Shown: positions 34,944 through 45,789 of the stretch, piece after piece
Layout: each line of letters starts with the position of its first letter
Position numbering within the stretch: the first letter of the stretch is position 1
NCBI RefSeq assembly: GCF_014202495.1
Contig: NZ_JACHHA010000002.1
Coordinates: 124,001 to 188,000, forward strand
Direction of reading: 5' to 3'
Length of the DNA: 64,000 nt
From: Cerasibacillus quisquiliarum
GTDB lineage: Bacteria; Bacillota; Bacilli; Bacillales; Amphibacillaceae
Made by a program: the position numbers and the translations under genes
Notes under the pieces: model-generated
What the model was told of the DNA's origin: nothing
The model's database searches: none
Seen by the model: the letters and a program-made list of their open reading frames with translations, nothing else

Positions 34944-35753
34944 TTATTCTTCATGCTGCATATAATGCATCACAATGTTCGCTGTCTCCTCAACAGCTTT
35001 ATTTGATACATCGATCACTCTACAACCAATTTTTTTAACAATTGTATCGAAATATTCGAGTTCTTTATGAATTCTACTTATGTTTGCGTATGTCGCTTGA
35101 CTACCTAATCCGAGTGCTTTGAGTCTTTCTTTTCGAATATCAAACAATTTCTCTGAACTAATTTTGAGACCTATACATTTTTTTGGATCAACATGATATA
35201 GCTCTTCAGGTGGCTCTACCTCTGGTACAATTGGTATGTTAGCTACTTTAAATCTTTTTAAAGCTAAATATTGTGAAAGAGGTGTCTTAGATGTTCTTGA
35301 TACACCTATTAATATAATATCCGCATGAGAAATTCCTCTTGGGTCTCGTCCATCATCATACTTCACAGCAAATTCAATCGCTTCAATTCGTTTAAAATAG
35401 TCTTTATCTAATTTATGGACAAGTCCTGGTTCAAGCTTTGGCTTTTCTTGAAATGCTTGCTCCATTGCCTCAAGCATTGGCCCCATAATATCAATAACAG
35501 CAATATTTAATCGCTCTCCTTGTTGATTGATATATGCTCTTAATTTAGGATCGACAATTGTAAAGCCAATAATTACTGCTTCTTGTTTAGCCAATTGCAT
35601 GGCTTCATCAACCGTTTTCGAATCATTTACATAGGGGATGCGTTGGATCTTATATTCTCCATTATTAAACTGACTTAAACCTGCTTTCATCACTAATTCA
35701 GCTGTTTCTCCAACAGAATCAGATAAAACATATGCAATCGGTTTTCTCTCCAT
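34944..35753 (-). CDS. ppsR: Pyruvate, phosphate dikinase regulatory protein (YqfL)
   Basis: A 269-residue DUF299 bifunctional kinase/pyrophosphorylase that switches PEP-forming enzymes off and on by ADP-dependent phosphorylation. It shows SDSVGETAE at the start and the P-loop [15 protein letters not shown] near residue 150. It lies 20 nt after ccpN; the CcpN-YqfL pair is the conserved gluconeogenesis control module, in which YqfL modulates CcpN in B. subtilis. Confidence 0.93.
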   Translation of the reverse strand: MERKPIAYVLSDSVGETAELVMKAGLSQFNNGEYKIQRIPYVNDSKTVDEAMQLAKQEAVIIGFTIVDPKLRAYINQQGERLNIAVIDIMGPMLEAMEQAFQEKPKLEPGLVHKLDKDYFKRIEAIEFAVKYDDGRDPRGISHADIILIGVSRTSKTPLSQYLALKRFKVANIPIVPEVEPPEELYHVDPKKCIGLKISSEKLFDIRKERLKALGLGSQATYANISRIHKELEYFDTIVKKIGCRVIDVSNKAVEETANIVMHYMQHEE

Positions 35754-35773
35754 CAGTTTACTCCTTCCTCTTC

Positions 35774-36409
35774 TTATAAATGTTGGTCGGAATCTGTCAC
35801 TAATTCAACAAAGGCCTTTGTAATTGTCGTTTTCGTTATTCTACCAATAACTTCTAATCCAGATGCTTTATCTCGCACAACTGGAACACCATCAATTTGA
35901 CGATCAATAAGTAATTTTGCCACCTGGAATAAGGGGTCTTCTTTTCGACACACGGCAATATTCGGCATTCTCGTCATGATAATATGAACAGGAATAGCGC
36001 TTAATTTTTGCTGACCTATACTTGCACGTAATAAATCCTTACGTGATAAAACACCAGTCAAAAATCCTTTGTCATCGACAACAAATAATGTTCCAACATC
36101 TTCTAAAAACATCGTTGTAATTGCATCATATACCGATACACTTTCATTCACAACTATCGGAATCGATACATATTCATGTACCATAATTTTTTTTATTTTT
36201 TCCGTTAAGAGTTCTGTTCCTGTTTTTCCTGTATAGAAATACCCGACACGGGGCCGGGCTTCTAAATATCCAGCCATCGTTAATATGGCAAGATCAGGAC
36301 GTAAAGTTGCTCTTGTTAAGTTAAGAAAATCTGCAATGTTTTCACCCGTAATCGGACCATTTTCCTTAACGATTTCTACGATTTTCTTCTGCCTATCTGA
36401 TAATTCCAC
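35774..36409 (-). CDS. ccpN: Catabolite repressor CcpN
   Basis: CcpN represses gluconeogenic genes (gapB, pckA) in the presence of glucose. The 211 residues comprise an N-terminal winged helix ([37 protein letters not shown]) and two CBS domains (about 80-205; [29 protein letters not shown] and [11 protein letters not shown]) that bind nucleotides. The start is GTG at 36409 behind GGTGGTGAT. Two exact CcpN operator matches flank its promoter. Confidence 0.94.
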   Translation of the reverse strand: MELSDRQKKIVEIVKENGPITGENIADFLNLTRATLRPDLAILTMAGYLEARPRVGYFYTGKTGTELLTEKIKKIMVHEYVSIPIVVNESVSVYDAITTMFLEDVGTLFVVDDKGFLTGVLSRKDLLRASIGQQKLSAIPVHIIMTRMPNIAVCRKEDPLFQVAKLLIDRQIDGVPVVRDKASGLEVIGRITKTTITKAFVELVTDSDQHL

Positions 36410-36433
36410 CTAAATCACCACCCCACCACTCAA

Positions 36434-36444
36434 TATGACATACT
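36434..36444. promoter_or_regulatory. CcpN operator match 1 (downstream of the ccpN -10)
   Basis: TATGACATACT matches the CcpN consensus TRTGHYATAYW at all 11 positions and lies just past the -10 of the ccpN promoter. Confidence 0.6.
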
Positions 36445-36449
36445 ATATA

Positions 36450-36478
36450 TAATTATATTATATATGATTTAGGAGTGA
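36450..36478 (-). promoter_or_regulatory. Probable sigma-A promoter of ccpN
   Basis: On the minus strand TTTCAC is followed 17 bp later by TATAAT in an AT-rich stretch with an overlapping second TATAAT, giving a start about 40 nt before the GTG. Confidence 0.5.
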
Positions 36479-36487
36479 AAGGATATG

Positions 36488-36498
36488 TATGTCATACA
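36488..36498. promoter_or_regulatory. CcpN operator match 2 (upstream of the ccpN -35)
   Basis: TATGTCATACA matches TRTGHYATAYW at all positions. With match 1 it brackets the promoter, 54 bp apart start to start, about five helical turns. Confidence 0.6.
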
Positions 36499-36528
36499 AT
36501 TGTTGGAAACACAATAATCTACCCTTAA

Positions 36529-38604
36529 TTAAAAGTGTTGGTTCCATTCAATTAATTGTAAATTAGCAAAAGAGTGGATTAGGGTCGATATTTCATACAA
36601 TAAAGCTAAGCGATTATGACGTATATGTTCTTCTTTGGCCATAACCATATTATGTTCAAAAAACTCATGAATTGGATCTGATAATCTAGCCAAAGCATTT
36701 AATGCTTGATTAGCATCAGCAGCTTCTGAATAAACTTCTTTTGTTTCTAAATAAGATTGATATAATACCTTTTCCGAAGGTGTGCTTAGGATATCAACAT
36801 CAATCTTCGTTCGTTCTGCTTTTTCTGATAAGTTTAGCACGCGAACAAGCGCTTCTTGCGTTGTTTTAAAAGTTTCTTCATTTCTTTTTCTAGATAATAA
36901 TTGGGCTTTATCTTTGGCATAGGCTAAAACACCAATTTCATGATCAATAACTGCTCTAATAATATCAGATTCAATTGATTGCTGTTTAAATAAATATTCA
37001 ATCCGATGCTTTAAAAAGGATAGGACAGCTTCTGATAATTCTGTTGATTCCATACCCGGAATATCAATATTCTTATATAAGTCAATAGCAATTTGCACAA
37101 TATCTTCTACTTTAATTTGCCACTTTTCTTTATCCATAATTCGTAAAATACCGATAGCTTGGCGTCTTAATCCATAAGGGTCTTGAGAACCAGTTGGTCT
37201 TAAACCAACATGAATACACCCAACAATCGTATCTAATTTATCCGCAACACTTACGATAGAACCAATAATCGTATTCGGCAATTCTCCCTGAGCATGAAGT
37301 GGCATATAATGTTCACTTATCGCCTTAGCGACATCAGCATCTTCACCTTTTAATAAAGCATATTTCTCTCCCATGACACCTTGTAATTCTGTAAATTCAT
37401 TAACCATATTTGTTACTAAATCAAACTTGCTTAGTGAAGCGGCTTGGACTGATTTACGAACCAAATCTTTATTTAATTGAAGTCGTTTCGCTATCTTTTC
37501 CGTCATTAACTTAACCCTCTGTACTTTATCATGGATCGTCCCTAACTTTTCTTGAAATACAACGGTTTTAAGCATTTCCTGAAACGAATCAATTTCAATA
37601 TTTTGATCCTCTTCATAGAAGAAACGCGCATCTGCTAAACGTGCACGGAGAACTTTCTCATTTCCCTTAACGACATTGTCTAAAGCATATTGATCACCGT
37701 TACGGACGCCAATGAAATGTGGTAATAATTGACCATCTGTTGATTTTACCGGGAAATATCGTTGATGTTCTTTCATCGAAATAATTAGAACTTCCTCTGG
37801 TAAATCAAGAAATTCCTTCTCAAAGTTCCCCATAAAAACAGTTGGATACTCGACAAGATTACGCACTTCATTTAGTAACTTCTCATCGATTGGAATATGA
37901 ACATGTTCATTTTTTTCAATTTCCTTAATGCCTTCTAAAATTGAGGTTTCACGTTTTTTCGGATCTACGATGACATATTGCTCTTGTAATAGCATTTCAT
38001 ATTGTTTCGGTTCGGTAATGGTAACATTTTCTCCTAGAAAGCGATGTCCTTTTGTGACATTTCCTGTTTTGACATGTGCTATTTCAAACGGTATGACCTT
38101 ATCACCAAAAAGTGCGACTAACCAACGAATAGGACGAGCATAACGAATTGATTCTTCCCCCCAACGCATCGTTTGATTGAAAGGAATAGACAGAATAATG
38201 TCTTTAAAAGCAGGGAGAATGGAAAATGTTTCTTTTCCGTCTGTTCGTTTTTTAATAAATGTATAAGTTGTTCCATTTATGTCTTTTGTATATAGATCAT
38301 CTGTTGTTTTACCTTGACCCTTTGTGAAACCAATAGCAGCTTTTGTCCAACTTCCTTGTTCATCTTTGGCAATTTTAAGAGCTGGTCCGCGCACCTCTTC
38401 TTCTATTGATTTCTGCTTATGGCTGACTTGGCGAATTAAAACTGCTAATCTTCTCGGTGTAGAAAAAGTAACGATTTCAGAAAATGGAATTCGCATTTCT
38501 TTAAACCATGATATTGTGCGAGCTTTTAATTCTCGTTCAGCTTGATCGATAAAGCGTGCTGGTAATTCTTCAACACCTATTTCAAACAAAACATCAGTAC
38601 TCAT
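36529..38604 (-). CDS. glyS: Glycyl-tRNA synthetase beta subunit
   Basis: The 691-residue tRNA-binding subunit of the heterotetrameric glycyl-tRNA synthetase. It begins with the family signature [14 protein letters not shown], contains [22 protein letters not shown] and HQRYFPV, has an HD-like domain, and ends with an anticodon-binding-type helical region ([22 protein letters not shown]). It overlaps glyQ by 4 nt (ATGA), so the subunits are coupled. Confidence 0.96.
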   Translation of the reverse strand: MSTDVLFEIGVEELPARFIDQAERELKARTISWFKEMRIPFSEIVTFSTPRRLAVLIRQVSHKQKSIEEEVRGPALKIAKDEQGSWTKAAIGFTKGQGKTTDDLYTKDINGTTYTFIKKRTDGKETFSILPAFKDIILSIPFNQTMRWGEESIRYARPIRWLVALFGDKVIPFEIAHVKTGNVTKGHRFLGENVTITEPKQYEMLLQEQYVIVDPKKRETSILEGIKEIEKNEHVHIPIDEKLLNEVRNLVEYPTVFMGNFEKEFLDLPEEVLIISMKEHQRYFPVKSTDGQLLPHFIGVRNGDQYALDNVVKGNEKVLRARLADARFFYEEDQNIEIDSFQEMLKTVVFQEKLGTIHDKVQRVKLMTEKIAKRLQLNKDLVRKSVQAASLSKFDLVTNMVNEFTELQGVMGEKYALLKGEDADVAKAISEHYMPLHAQGELPNTIIGSIVSVADKLDTIVGCIHVGLRPTGSQDPYGLRRQAIGILRIMDKEKWQIKVEDIVQIAIDLYKNIDIPGMESTELSEAVLSFLKHRIEYLFKQQSIESDIIRAVIDHEIGVLAYAKDKAQLLSRKRNEETFKTTQEALVRVLNLSEKAERTKIDVDILSTPSEKVLYQSYLETKEVYSEAADANQALNALARLSDPIHEFFEHNMVMAKEEHIRHNRLALLYEISTLIHSFANLQLIEWNQHF

Positions 38605-39482
38605 TCTTGTTCCTCCTTGTTCAGCATTGGAAAACCAAGTTCTTCTCTTTTCGCAACGTACGATTTGGCAATTTCACGTGCTAAATGACGAACACGTCCG
38701 ATATAACCTGTTCTCTCAGTAACTGAAATAACTCCACGTGCATCCAATAAGTTAAATGTATGTGAACATTTAAGCACGTAATCATATGCAGGAAAAACTA
38801 GTCCTTTTTCCATCACGCGTTTAGCTTCATTTTCATACATGTTGAACAGTTTAAACAATAAGTCGGTGTCTGATAGTTCAAATGTGTAAGTTGAATGCTC
38901 ATATTCAGGTTGTAAGAAAATATCTCCAACCGTTATTCCTTCTGTCCATTCTAAGTCAAACACATTTTCCTTATCTTGTATGTAAGAAGCAAGTCTTTCA
39001 ATTCCATATGTTAATTCTACCGTCACAGGATGCGCCTCTAAGCCACCAATTTGTTGGAAATACGTAAATTGGGTAATTTCCATACCATCTAACCAAACTT
39101 CCCATCCGAGCCCAGCTGCACCTAGAGTTGGGTTTTCCCAGTTATCTTCTACAAAGCGTATATCATGCTCTAAAGGATCAATCCCGATTGCTTTTAATGA
39201 CTCTAAATATAAATCTTGAATGTTAGCTGGCGATGGTTTGATTACGACTTGAAATTGATGGTGTTGATATAATCGGTTTGGATTTTCACCATATCTTCCA
39301 TCTGCTGGACGACGTGAAGGTTCAACATAAGCTGCACGCCAAGGTTCAGGTCCTAAACTTCTAAGCAACGTCATCGGTGACATCGTACCTGCTCCTTTTT
39401 CCACATCATAAGCTTGTACGATCACACAATTGTGCTTGGACCAAAATTTTTGTAAGTTCAATATCATTTCTTGAATATTCAT
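38601..39482 (-). CDS. glyQ: Glycyl-tRNA synthetase alpha subunit
   Basis: The 293-residue catalytic subunit; it activates glycine with ATP. Recognisable parts are [43 protein letters not shown] and [11 protein letters not shown]. It is the first gene of the glyQS operon, behind a T-box leader; ribosome binding site GGAGGGG before the ATG. Confidence 0.97.
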   Translation of the reverse strand: MNIQEMILNLQKFWSKHNCVIVQAYDVEKGAGTMSPMTLLRSLGPEPWRAAYVEPSRRPADGRYGENPNRLYQHHQFQVVIKPSPANIQDLYLESLKAIGIDPLEHDIRFVEDNWENPTLGAAGLGWEVWLDGMEITQFTYFQQIGGLEAHPVTVELTYGIERLASYIQDKENVFDLEWTEGITVGDIFLQPEYEHSTYTFELSDTDLLFKLFNMYENEAKRVMEKGLVFPAYDYVLKCSHTFNLLDARGVISVTERTGYIGRVRHLAREIAKSYVAKREELGFPMLNKEEQE

Positions 39483-39512
39483 TACAACCCCTCCATTTCA
39501 AAGCTTATACAT

Positions 39513-39712
39513 AAAAAAGTCCCTATGTCTCCATTAGACATAGGGACGGATCATCCGCGGTTCCACCCTATTTGCCCATCCATAAGATGAGCCACTTATC
39601 AAAATATGCTCCGGAGTGCCTTCTTTACCACTTTACTATTCAGCTCACACAATCCTGAACTCGCTAGAAGTAAATAATAGTAAATACTTTTCTCCATCAC
39701 AGCATGAAATAT
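39513..39712 (-). promoter_or_regulatory. Glycine T-box leader of glyQS
   Basis: On the minus strand the leader contains the T-box core AGGGTGGAACCGCGG (39555-39569) and the terminator GTCCCTATGTCT/AGACATAGGGAC followed by TTTTTT (39513-39547). The specifier codon is GGC at 39620-39618 in GAAGGCACT, matching glycine. The TGGA in the T-box pairs with the UCCA end of uncharged tRNA-Gly to form the antiterminator. Confidence 0.93.
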
Positions 39713-39719
39713 ATGTAAA

Positions 39720-39749
39720 ATAATACATGAGTCAGCTATAAATTGTCAA
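39720..39749 (-). promoter_or_regulatory. Sigma-A promoter of glyQS
   Basis: TTGACA (39749-39744), 18 bp, TATTAT (39725-39720) on the minus strand, immediately before the T-box leader. Confidence 0.8.
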
Positions 39750-39770
39750 GTATAAACTGCCATAATATCC

Positions 39771-40511
39771 TTATAATTTTTCGATTTGTTTTAAAAAGCG
39801 ACGTGTTTTTAAATAATAGCCACCATAATGATCATAATAGGCATCAAGTAGACGACGAAATAAAAGCGTATTCTCTGGCTTTACTGATATATTACCAATC
39901 CGGTTAAGACTAACATGACTAAATAAATAAAGCAATTTAACTAATGTTTCAGAAAGAAATATCGCATCACCGTCTACATGACGACATTTCGTACAAAGAA
40001 GTCCTCCTTCTTTAATTGAAAAAGCAAATGGAAATTGTTTATTCGAGCAGCGTACACATCTATCGAGCACAGGAGAAAAGCCTCCGACTTCATACATTTT
40101 AAGTTCGTACATCATAATCGGAATCTCCACTTCATCCTTCTCAGCTATCCAATGCATCGTCTGGTACAATTCATATAGTAAAAAATCTTGTGGATTTTTG
40201 TCTTCAATCATTTTATAAGTTAATTCTGCAAGGTATGCTGCATAAGCTGTTTTATATATATCTTCACGGATTGGTCGAAAAGATTCAATGATCTCTCCTT
40301 GTTGAATTGTGCCTAGACCTGAACCTAAATAAACTAAAAAATTTCCATAAATGAACGGCTGCGTCATCGCAGCCATTCTACTTTTTGGCTTTTTAGCACC
40401 TCTAGCCACTGCAGTAAACTTACCAATATGCTTTCCGAAAATAGTTACGATTTTATGTGTTTCTCTAAAATCTTGAGTTTTCAATATAATGCCTTCGATT
40501 TTCTCAAGCAC
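39771..40511 (-). CDS. recO: DNA repair protein RecO (GTG start)
   Basis: RecO loads RecA on SSB-coated single-stranded DNA. The 246-residue protein has the N-terminal OB-fold (EGIILKTQDFRETHKIVTIFG), then ARGAKKPKSRMAAM, a helical domain, and a zinc site of four cysteines (CVRC and CTKC). Start is GTG at 40511, 8 nt behind GAGAGG; the nearby ATG is out of frame. Confidence 0.94.
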   Translation of the reverse strand: MLEKIEGIILKTQDFRETHKIVTIFGKHIGKFTAVARGAKKPKSRMAAMTQPFIYGNFLVYLGSGLGTIQQGEIIESFRPIREDIYKTAYAAYLAELTYKMIEDKNPQDFLLYELYQTMHWIAEKDEVEIPIMMYELKMYEVGGFSPVLDRCVRCSNKQFPFAFSIKEGGLLCTKCRHVDGDAIFLSETLVKLLYLFSHVSLNRIGNISVKPENTLLFRRLLDAYYDHYGGYYLKTRRFLKQIEKL

Positions 40512-40535
40512 ATTTTTTTCCTCTCTTCTTATGCA

Positions 40536-40673
40536 CTACTCGCTATCTTCTATACGTGAAATCATCTCTTGATTACTTTCTTTCGACATATTACTTTCTT
40601 CCAATTCTTTTAACAATAGATAAGTTTCTATATTTCCTGTTTTACTAAATAATTTCCAAGTTAAGTCAATCAT
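40536..40673 (-). CDS. yqzL: YqzL family small protein
   Basis: A 45-residue product MIDLTWKLFSKTGNIETYLL...SRIEDSE matching YqzL, a short conserved protein between era and recO in Bacilli, function unknown. The ATG follows AAGGAAGGTGG. It lies 24 nt before recO on the same strand. Confidence 0.85.
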   Translation of the reverse strand: MIDLTWKLFSKTGNIETYLLLKELEESNMSKESNQEMISRIEDSE

Positions 40674-40777
40674 AAAACCACCTTCCTTATACTTGAAAAA
40701 TACTAAACAGTTATACGGTGCTTATTTGTTAGATTATCCATGAAAAATAAATCAATGATGATTAAAAATTACCAGCA

Positions 40778-41683
40778 TTAATATTCTTCTTTATTAAAAC
40801 CTAATTGTTCTAAATGATATAATTTATTACGCCAATCCTCTTTTACTTTAACCCATAACTCTAAAAAGACTTTTGATCCTAATAATTTTTCGATATCTTG
40901 GCGTGCTCTCATACCAATTTCTTTTAACATCTTTCCTTGTTTACCTATAATAATCCCTTTTTGGGATTTTCTTTCTGTAATAATTGTTGCCTGAATATAG
41001 ACCGTATTTGAGGAACGCTTTTCAATGGTATCAATCACCACGGCAATTGAATGAGGTATTTCTTCACGTGTTAAATGTAAAGCTTTTTCACGAATTAATT
41101 CGCTAATAATAAAGCGCTCTGGATGATCTGTTATTTGTTCATCTGGGTAATACTTCGGCCCCTCTGGTAATTCGTTCGCAATTAAATCTAAAAGTTGTGG
41201 AACATTATGGCCTTCACCTGCTGATATTGGAACAATTTCTTTAAAATGGTACTTTTCTTTATATAACTCAATCAATGGTAAGACGTCTTCCTGTTTGATT
41301 AAATCAACTTTGTTGATGATTAAAAAAACTGGCTTATTAACTGATTGTAAGAGATCCATAATATATTGATCTCCTTTGCCATAACCCTCTTCAGCATTAA
41401 TCATGAACAGTACGAGATCGACTTCATTTAAGGTATCCACTGCTATTTTAACCATAAAGTCACCTAAACGATGCTTCGGTTTATGAATTCCAGGTGTGTC
41501 AATGAAAACAAATTGTGCATCATCACGTGTTAAGACTCCTTGAATTTTATTTCGCGTCGTTTGTGGTTTATCACTCATGATTGCTATTTTTTGACCAATA
41601 ACATAATTTAAAAATGTTGATTTTCCGACATTTGGTCTTCCAATGATTGAGATAAATCCTGATTTGTAATGATTTGTTTGCAT
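40778..41683 (-). CDS. era: GTPase Era
   Basis: Era binds 16S rRNA and assists 30S assembly. The 301-residue protein has G1 GRPNVGKST (near residue 14), G3 DTPGIHKP, G4 NKVD and the C-terminal KH domain ([27 protein letters not shown]). The ATG at 41683 follows GGAGGATTAT; the frame extends to 41731 without support. In B. subtilis cdd separates era and dgkA; here they are adjacent. Confidence 0.96.
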   Translation of the reverse strand: MQTNHYKSGFISIIGRPNVGKSTFLNYVIGQKIAIMSDKPQTTRNKIQGVLTRDDAQFVFIDTPGIHKPKHRLGDFMVKIAVDTLNEVDLVLFMINAEEGYGKGDQYIMDLLQSVNKPVFLIINKVDLIKQEDVLPLIELYKEKYHFKEIVPISAGEGHNVPQLLDLIANELPEGPKYYPDEQITDHPERFIISELIREKALHLTREEIPHSIAVVIDTIEKRSSNTVYIQATIITERKSQKGIIIGKQGKMLKEIGMRARQDIEKLLGSKVFLELWVKVKEDWRNKLYHLEQLGFNKEEY

Positions 41684-41827
41684 ATAATCCTCCACTTTTT
41701 CGGATAAATTAATGTGATTTGTTATTATCATACTATAAAATATTCATCATTTCATGCTTTCGACAAACGTTATAAAAAAGTATAAAAATGTGACAAAAAC
41801 AAAAAGAGACCTGCTTTTTCAAGTCCC

Positions 41828-42193
41828 TTATTGCCATAATTCACAGACATATGGTATAAATACTATTAATCCTACAAAAACCGAGATGATGGCAGCGATT
41901 AAAACGGCTCCTGCTGCAAGGTCCTTAATCTTCTTGGCCATTGGATGAATGTCTGGTTTAACATAATCAATCAATCGCTCAATTGCACTGTTAACAGTTT
42001 CAGCAACGAGTACGAGTCCTATAACGAGTAGAAGGGCTAACCATTCAAAACGACTAACTTTTAACATAATACCTGTGAAAACAACTAAAGATGTTATAAA
42101 GAGATGAATCCGAAAATTTCTTTCTTCTTTAATCACAAAATAAATTCCAGACCAGGCATATTTAAAACCTATCGATGGTTTTTTACCTTTCAA
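41828..42193 (-). CDS. dgkA: Diacylglycerol/undecaprenol kinase
   Basis: A 121-residue membrane enzyme with the DAGK core (EERNFRIHLFITSLVVFTG, LVAETVNSAIERLID near residue 65, DLAAGAVLIAAIISVFVGL). Bacilli use it to phosphorylate undecaprenol. Both possible starts are TTG; the one at 42193 has correct spacing from AGGAG, the one at 42199 is too close. It overlaps ybeY. Confidence 0.9.
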   Translation of the reverse strand: MKGKKPSIGFKYAWSGIYFVIKEERNFRIHLFITSLVVFTGIMLKVSRFEWLALLLVIGLVLVAETVNSAIERLIDYVKPDIHPMAKKIKDLAAGAVLIAAIISVFVGLIVFIPYVCELWQ

Positions 42194-42647
42194 GACCAAA
42201 CGCTCCTAAAATTTCATTTTGTCGTAAAAACATTTCTTTTTCATCTTTTTCATTTATATGATTATAACCTAATAAATGTAAGAATCCATGAACTGCTAAA
42301 AATCCGAGCTCTCTTTCAAATGAGTGGCCATATTCTTCAGCCTGTTCCGTCGCTTTCTCGACAGAAATAATAATATCACCTAATAATATAGGTAATGATT
42401 TAGATTGAATAGCTAATTCACCTGCCTCCTCTTCTTCTAGTGCAAATGAAATAACATCTGTCACTTCATCTCGATTACGGTATGTTCGATTAATGATTTG
42501 AATCTCCTCATTTGTAACAAAACTGACAGAAACCTCTGAGTTAGAGTTTACTTGCTCTTTTTCCGCTGCAAATCGTAAAAGTTCATGGATTAATTGCTTA
42601 TGAGATTCTGTTAATAACATCGTTTTATCTGTACAATCAATCTGCAT
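42183..42647 (-). CDS. ybeY: Endoribonuclease YbeY
   Basis: YbeY takes part in rRNA maturation and ribosome quality control. The 154-residue protein ends in the zinc motif HGFLHLLGYNH; the three histidine ligands are present, with Asn in the place of the common Asp before the last. It overlaps pgpH by 1 nt (TAATG) and dgkA by 11 nt. Confidence 0.94.
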   Translation of the reverse strand: MQIDCTDKTMLLTESHKQLIHELLRFAAEKEQVNSNSEVSVSFVTNEEIQIINRTYRNRDEVTDVISFALEEEEAGELAIQSKSLPILLGDIIISVEKATEQAEEYGHSFERELGFLAVHGFLHLLGYNHINEKDEKEMFLRQNEILGAFGLER

Positions 42648-44773
42648 TATGCTTTCTCCTTTATCGGGTATTGAATACGTGAATGAAATATTCCTTTTAA
42701 CGTGTCACAAATGGCACGTTGAGCAATCTTAAGCTCCTTGAATGTAATCGAACATTCATCAAACTGTCCATCTGTTAGGCGATCATTTATGATAGAAGCA
42801 ACAATATCTTCAATCTTTTCCTCCGTCGGTTCTTTTAATGAACGTACAGCCGCTTCAACAGAGTCACAAATTGATACAATGGCTGTTTCTTTTGTTTGTG
42901 GTTTCGGTCCGGGATAACGAAAGTCTGACTCTATAACTTGGTCATCACGTTCTTTTTCTTTAAAATAAAAATACTTTAATAAAGTGGTTCCATGATGTTG
43001 CTCAGCAATATCTATAATTTCTTTTGGCATTTTATATTTTTTCAACATATCTACACCATCATATGGGTGTGCAATGATAATTTTAGCACTTTCTCTAGGA
43101 TCAATAAAATCATGAGGATTTTGAATGGCCAATTGATTTTCAATAAAATAGTGGGGTCTCACCGTTTTACCGATATCATGGTAATAAGCACCAACCCGAG
43201 CGAGTAATCCATTGACACCGATTGCCTCACACGCTGTCTCACTTAAATTTGCTACCATAATGGAATGATGATAGGTACCAGGTGCTTCTGTTAATAATTT
43301 TTTTAATAACGGATGATTTGGATTAGATAACTGTAATAATTTTATATCTGATAAAATGCCTAATCCCGTTTCAAAAAATGGCAGAAGTCCTATCGTAAAG
43401 ACAGCTGATAAAAAAGCTGAAGCTACTGCATATCCTGACTGTAGAAACACATCAGATAACGTATATTTTTCAAAAGACAAGAATATAAATAAAATAACTG
43501 TAATGACATTGACGAAGGACATCCCTATACCTGATTTAATAATCGTTAATCTATCTTTAACATTCATTAAGAAAATAATAGCTGCCATTTGCGAAAAGAA
43601 AAAATAAATGCCTGCTTGTATATTTAATGAACCTGGTATTTCACCATTGAAAATAATAGAACCTAAAATCGCAATAGTTGAAGCTAAAACAACTGCTAAT
43701 CTTTCATTGATTAACAATTTTATTAATAATGCACCTGTAGCAACAGGAACAATATAATATAATTCGTTCGTGGAAGTTGTAAAGCTGCTTATAACCTTCA
43801 TTAATGATGCGATTAATAAGATTATTAATAACACAGATATAAAAGTACCTTTATTCAATTGACTCTTTTTATCTAACCGATATATTTCATAGCCGATAAT
43901 GGATACAATCATCATAAGTAAAAGACTTAAACCGATAATTGGATAAAAGTTGCGTTCCTCACTTAATAACCCTACGAGCTTTAATTCTTCATAAATTTCA
44001 TTTGTAATTGTTTGACCTTCTCGAACAATTATTTCACCCGCACGAATAATAACAGGATCTACATTACTTGCTGCTTCTTTTTGTGCTTCCATCGTTTTAT
44101 CATAGTCAAAAAATGAATTTTCAACGATTGCAAATTCAGCAATTCTCGTAAGATTTTTTTTATATTCTTCATCAAGATCCGTATATTTAATACTTGATCG
44201 TACTTCTGATGTTGCACGTTCTTTATTTTCCATGCGAACACCACTCGTTAAGACATCTTTTACAGATTTAATCACAATTTCTTTACCACGTTTTCTATCC
44301 TTTTCATCCAACTCAATGAGATAAGAAAACACACTATCATTAATCTGCTCTTTAATCTCTGGTGACAAAATTTGTTTTAATTGTTGTAATTTTTCTTGAT
44401 GATTAATAGGCATATCTGATTTTTTGGTGTCTTTTTGCCACTCTTTCTTTTCTAAAGTTGTTATCGCTTCAAAAATTTCATCGATATAGTGAAGGCGTTG
44501 TGCAGTTATTTCGTCAGATATCGTGTAACGATCTTCTACCGCTTGGACTGCCTCACGTGTCTTTCGTTCAGTCTCATTCTCATTTTCAATTGTAATGGGC
44601 GAACGAATTGTTTCTTTTGCTGTATTAAATCGTTTAATGTCATATGTTTTTGTATGAACATTATTCAATGTTAAAAACAGCAAAATAACGCCTAATATGA
44701 ATAACGGAACACCAATTGAAATCCATTTAATTTGACGAACAGAGCGAAATATTTTAGCTACTCTCGATTTCAT
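42647..44773 (-). CDS. pgpH: 7TM-HD cyclic-di-AMP phosphodiesterase PgpH
   Basis: The 708-residue protein has one N-terminal membrane helix (about 18-36), an extracellular 7TMR-HDED domain (about 45-280), seven membrane helices (about 285-475) and a cytoplasmic HD domain (HSIMVANLSE, YYHDIGKT, IIAHPYDGVDM, AEQHHGTT). It corresponds to YqfF/PgpH, which hydrolyses c-di-AMP. It lies between phoH and ybeY, the standard order. Confidence 0.94.
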   Translation of the reverse strand: MKSRVAKIFRSVRQIKWISIGVPLFILGVILLFLTLNNVHTKTYDIKRFNTAKETIRSPITIENENETERKTREAVQAVEDRYTISDEITAQRLHYIDEIFEAITTLEKKEWQKDTKKSDMPINHQEKLQQLKQILSPEIKEQINDSVFSYLIELDEKDRKRGKEIVIKSVKDVLTSGVRMENKERATSEVRSSIKYTDLDEEYKKNLTRIAEFAIVENSFFDYDKTMEAQKEAASNVDPVIIRAGEIIVREGQTITNEIYEELKLVGLLSEERNFYPIIGLSLLLMMIVSIIGYEIYRLDKKSQLNKGTFISVLLIILLIASLMKVISSFTTSTNELYYIVPVATGALLIKLLINERLAVVLASTIAILGSIIFNGEIPGSLNIQAGIYFFFSQMAAIIFLMNVKDRLTIIKSGIGMSFVNVITVILFIFLSFEKYTLSDVFLQSGYAVASAFLSAVFTIGLLPFFETGLGILSDIKLLQLSNPNHPLLKKLLTEAPGTYHHSIMVANLSETACEAIGVNGLLARVGAYYHDIGKTVRPHYFIENQLAIQNPHDFIDPRESAKIIIAHPYDGVDMLKKYKMPKEIIDIAEQHHGTTLLKYFYFKEKERDDQVIESDFRYPGPKPQTKETAIVSICDSVEAAVRSLKEPTEEKIEDIVASIINDRLTDGQFDECSITFKELKIAQRAICDTLKGIFHSRIQYPIKEKA

Positions 44774-44806
44774 TTAAATCACCTCACTTCTTTAAATTCA
44801 ATCTTT

Positions 44807-45772
44807 TTATCGTTTATATTTGTCATAAGCTTCGATAATTTTTTGTACGAGTGGATGTCTAACAACATCAGTTTCAGTTAAGTAAATAAATGAAATGGTA
44901 TGGACATCTTTTAAGACGTGACTTGCAACTTGTAATCCAGAAGTGACACCTCTTGGTAAATCAATCTGTGATATATCACCTGTTATAACCATTTTTGAAC
45001 CGAATCCCAATCTCGTTAAAAACATTTTCATTTGTTCTGGCGTTGTATTTTGGGCTTCATCTAAAATAGCAAATGCATCATCTAATGTCCGACCACGCAT
45101 ATAAGCTAATGGCGCAATCTCTATTATCTCTCGCTCTATTAATCGCATCGTTTGTTCGACTCCTAAAACGTCATGAAGTGCATCATAAAGTGGACGTAAG
45201 TATGGATCGACCTTTTCTTTTAAATCTCCTGGTAAAAAACCTAAACTTTCTCCAGCTTCTACAGCTGGCCTTGTTAATATGATTCGTTTGACAAGGCCTT
45301 GTTTTAAAGCCGTAACAGCCATAACGACTGCTAAATACGTTTTTCCTGTTCCTGCTGGACCAATACCAAATACGAGATCATTTTTACGTATCGCATCCAC
45401 ATAGTCACGTTGGCCTAGTGTTTTAATCCGAATGGCTTTTCCCTTCGTATTCCTTGCTATCTCATCTTCAAACAACGTTTCAAATTGACTTATTTTCCCT
45501 TTTCGAGCTAAGTCCACTGCATATACAACATCCCGCTCTGTAATCGTCATCCCTTTACGAATAATTGCTAGTAGTGCTGTAATAATCTTCTCAGTTAGCT
45601 GAATATGCTCTTCTTCTCCAGAGAGACGTAATTTTTCACCTCTAGATACTATTTTAACTTGTAATTGTTCTTCTAAGCGTTTAAGGTAGCGATCGTGATT
45701 ACCGAAGAGTCCAAGCGCTTCATTCGGATCTTGTAATGTAAGTTCCAGTGTTTGGTGATTTTCCTCTGTCAT
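44807..45772 (-). CDS. phoH: PhoH family ATPase
   Basis: A 321-residue protein with Walker A GPAGTGKTYLAV (near residue 130), Walker B FAILDEAQNTTPEQ and the helicase-like GDISQIDLPRG. The N-terminal part is KH-like (LKRLEEQLQVKIVSRGEKL). Its role in Bacilli is unclear; the position suggests a link to rRNA processing with YbeY. The ATG at 45772 follows AGGAGATTG; the frame is open to 45793 but overlaps yqfD. Confidence 0.93.
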   Translation of the reverse strand: MTEENHQTLELTLQDPNEALGLFGNHDRYLKRLEEQLQVKIVSRGEKLRLSGEEEHIQLTEKIITALLAIIRKGMTITERDVVYAVDLARKGKISQFETLFEDEIARNTKGKAIRIKTLGQRDYVDAIRKNDLVFGIGPAGTGKTYLAVVMAVTALKQGLVKRIILTRPAVEAGESLGFLPGDLKEKVDPYLRPLYDALHDVLGVEQTMRLIEREIIEIAPLAYMRGRTLDDAFAILDEAQNTTPEQMKMFLTRLGFGSKMVITGDISQIDLPRGVTSGLQVASHVLKDVHTISFIYLTETDVVRHPLVQKIIEAYDKYKR

Positions 45773-45789
45773 AATCAATCTCCTATAAC

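Noticed and set aside
40674-40777. Short gap between era and yqzL
   Set aside because: No reading frame, hairpin or promoter that could be supported.
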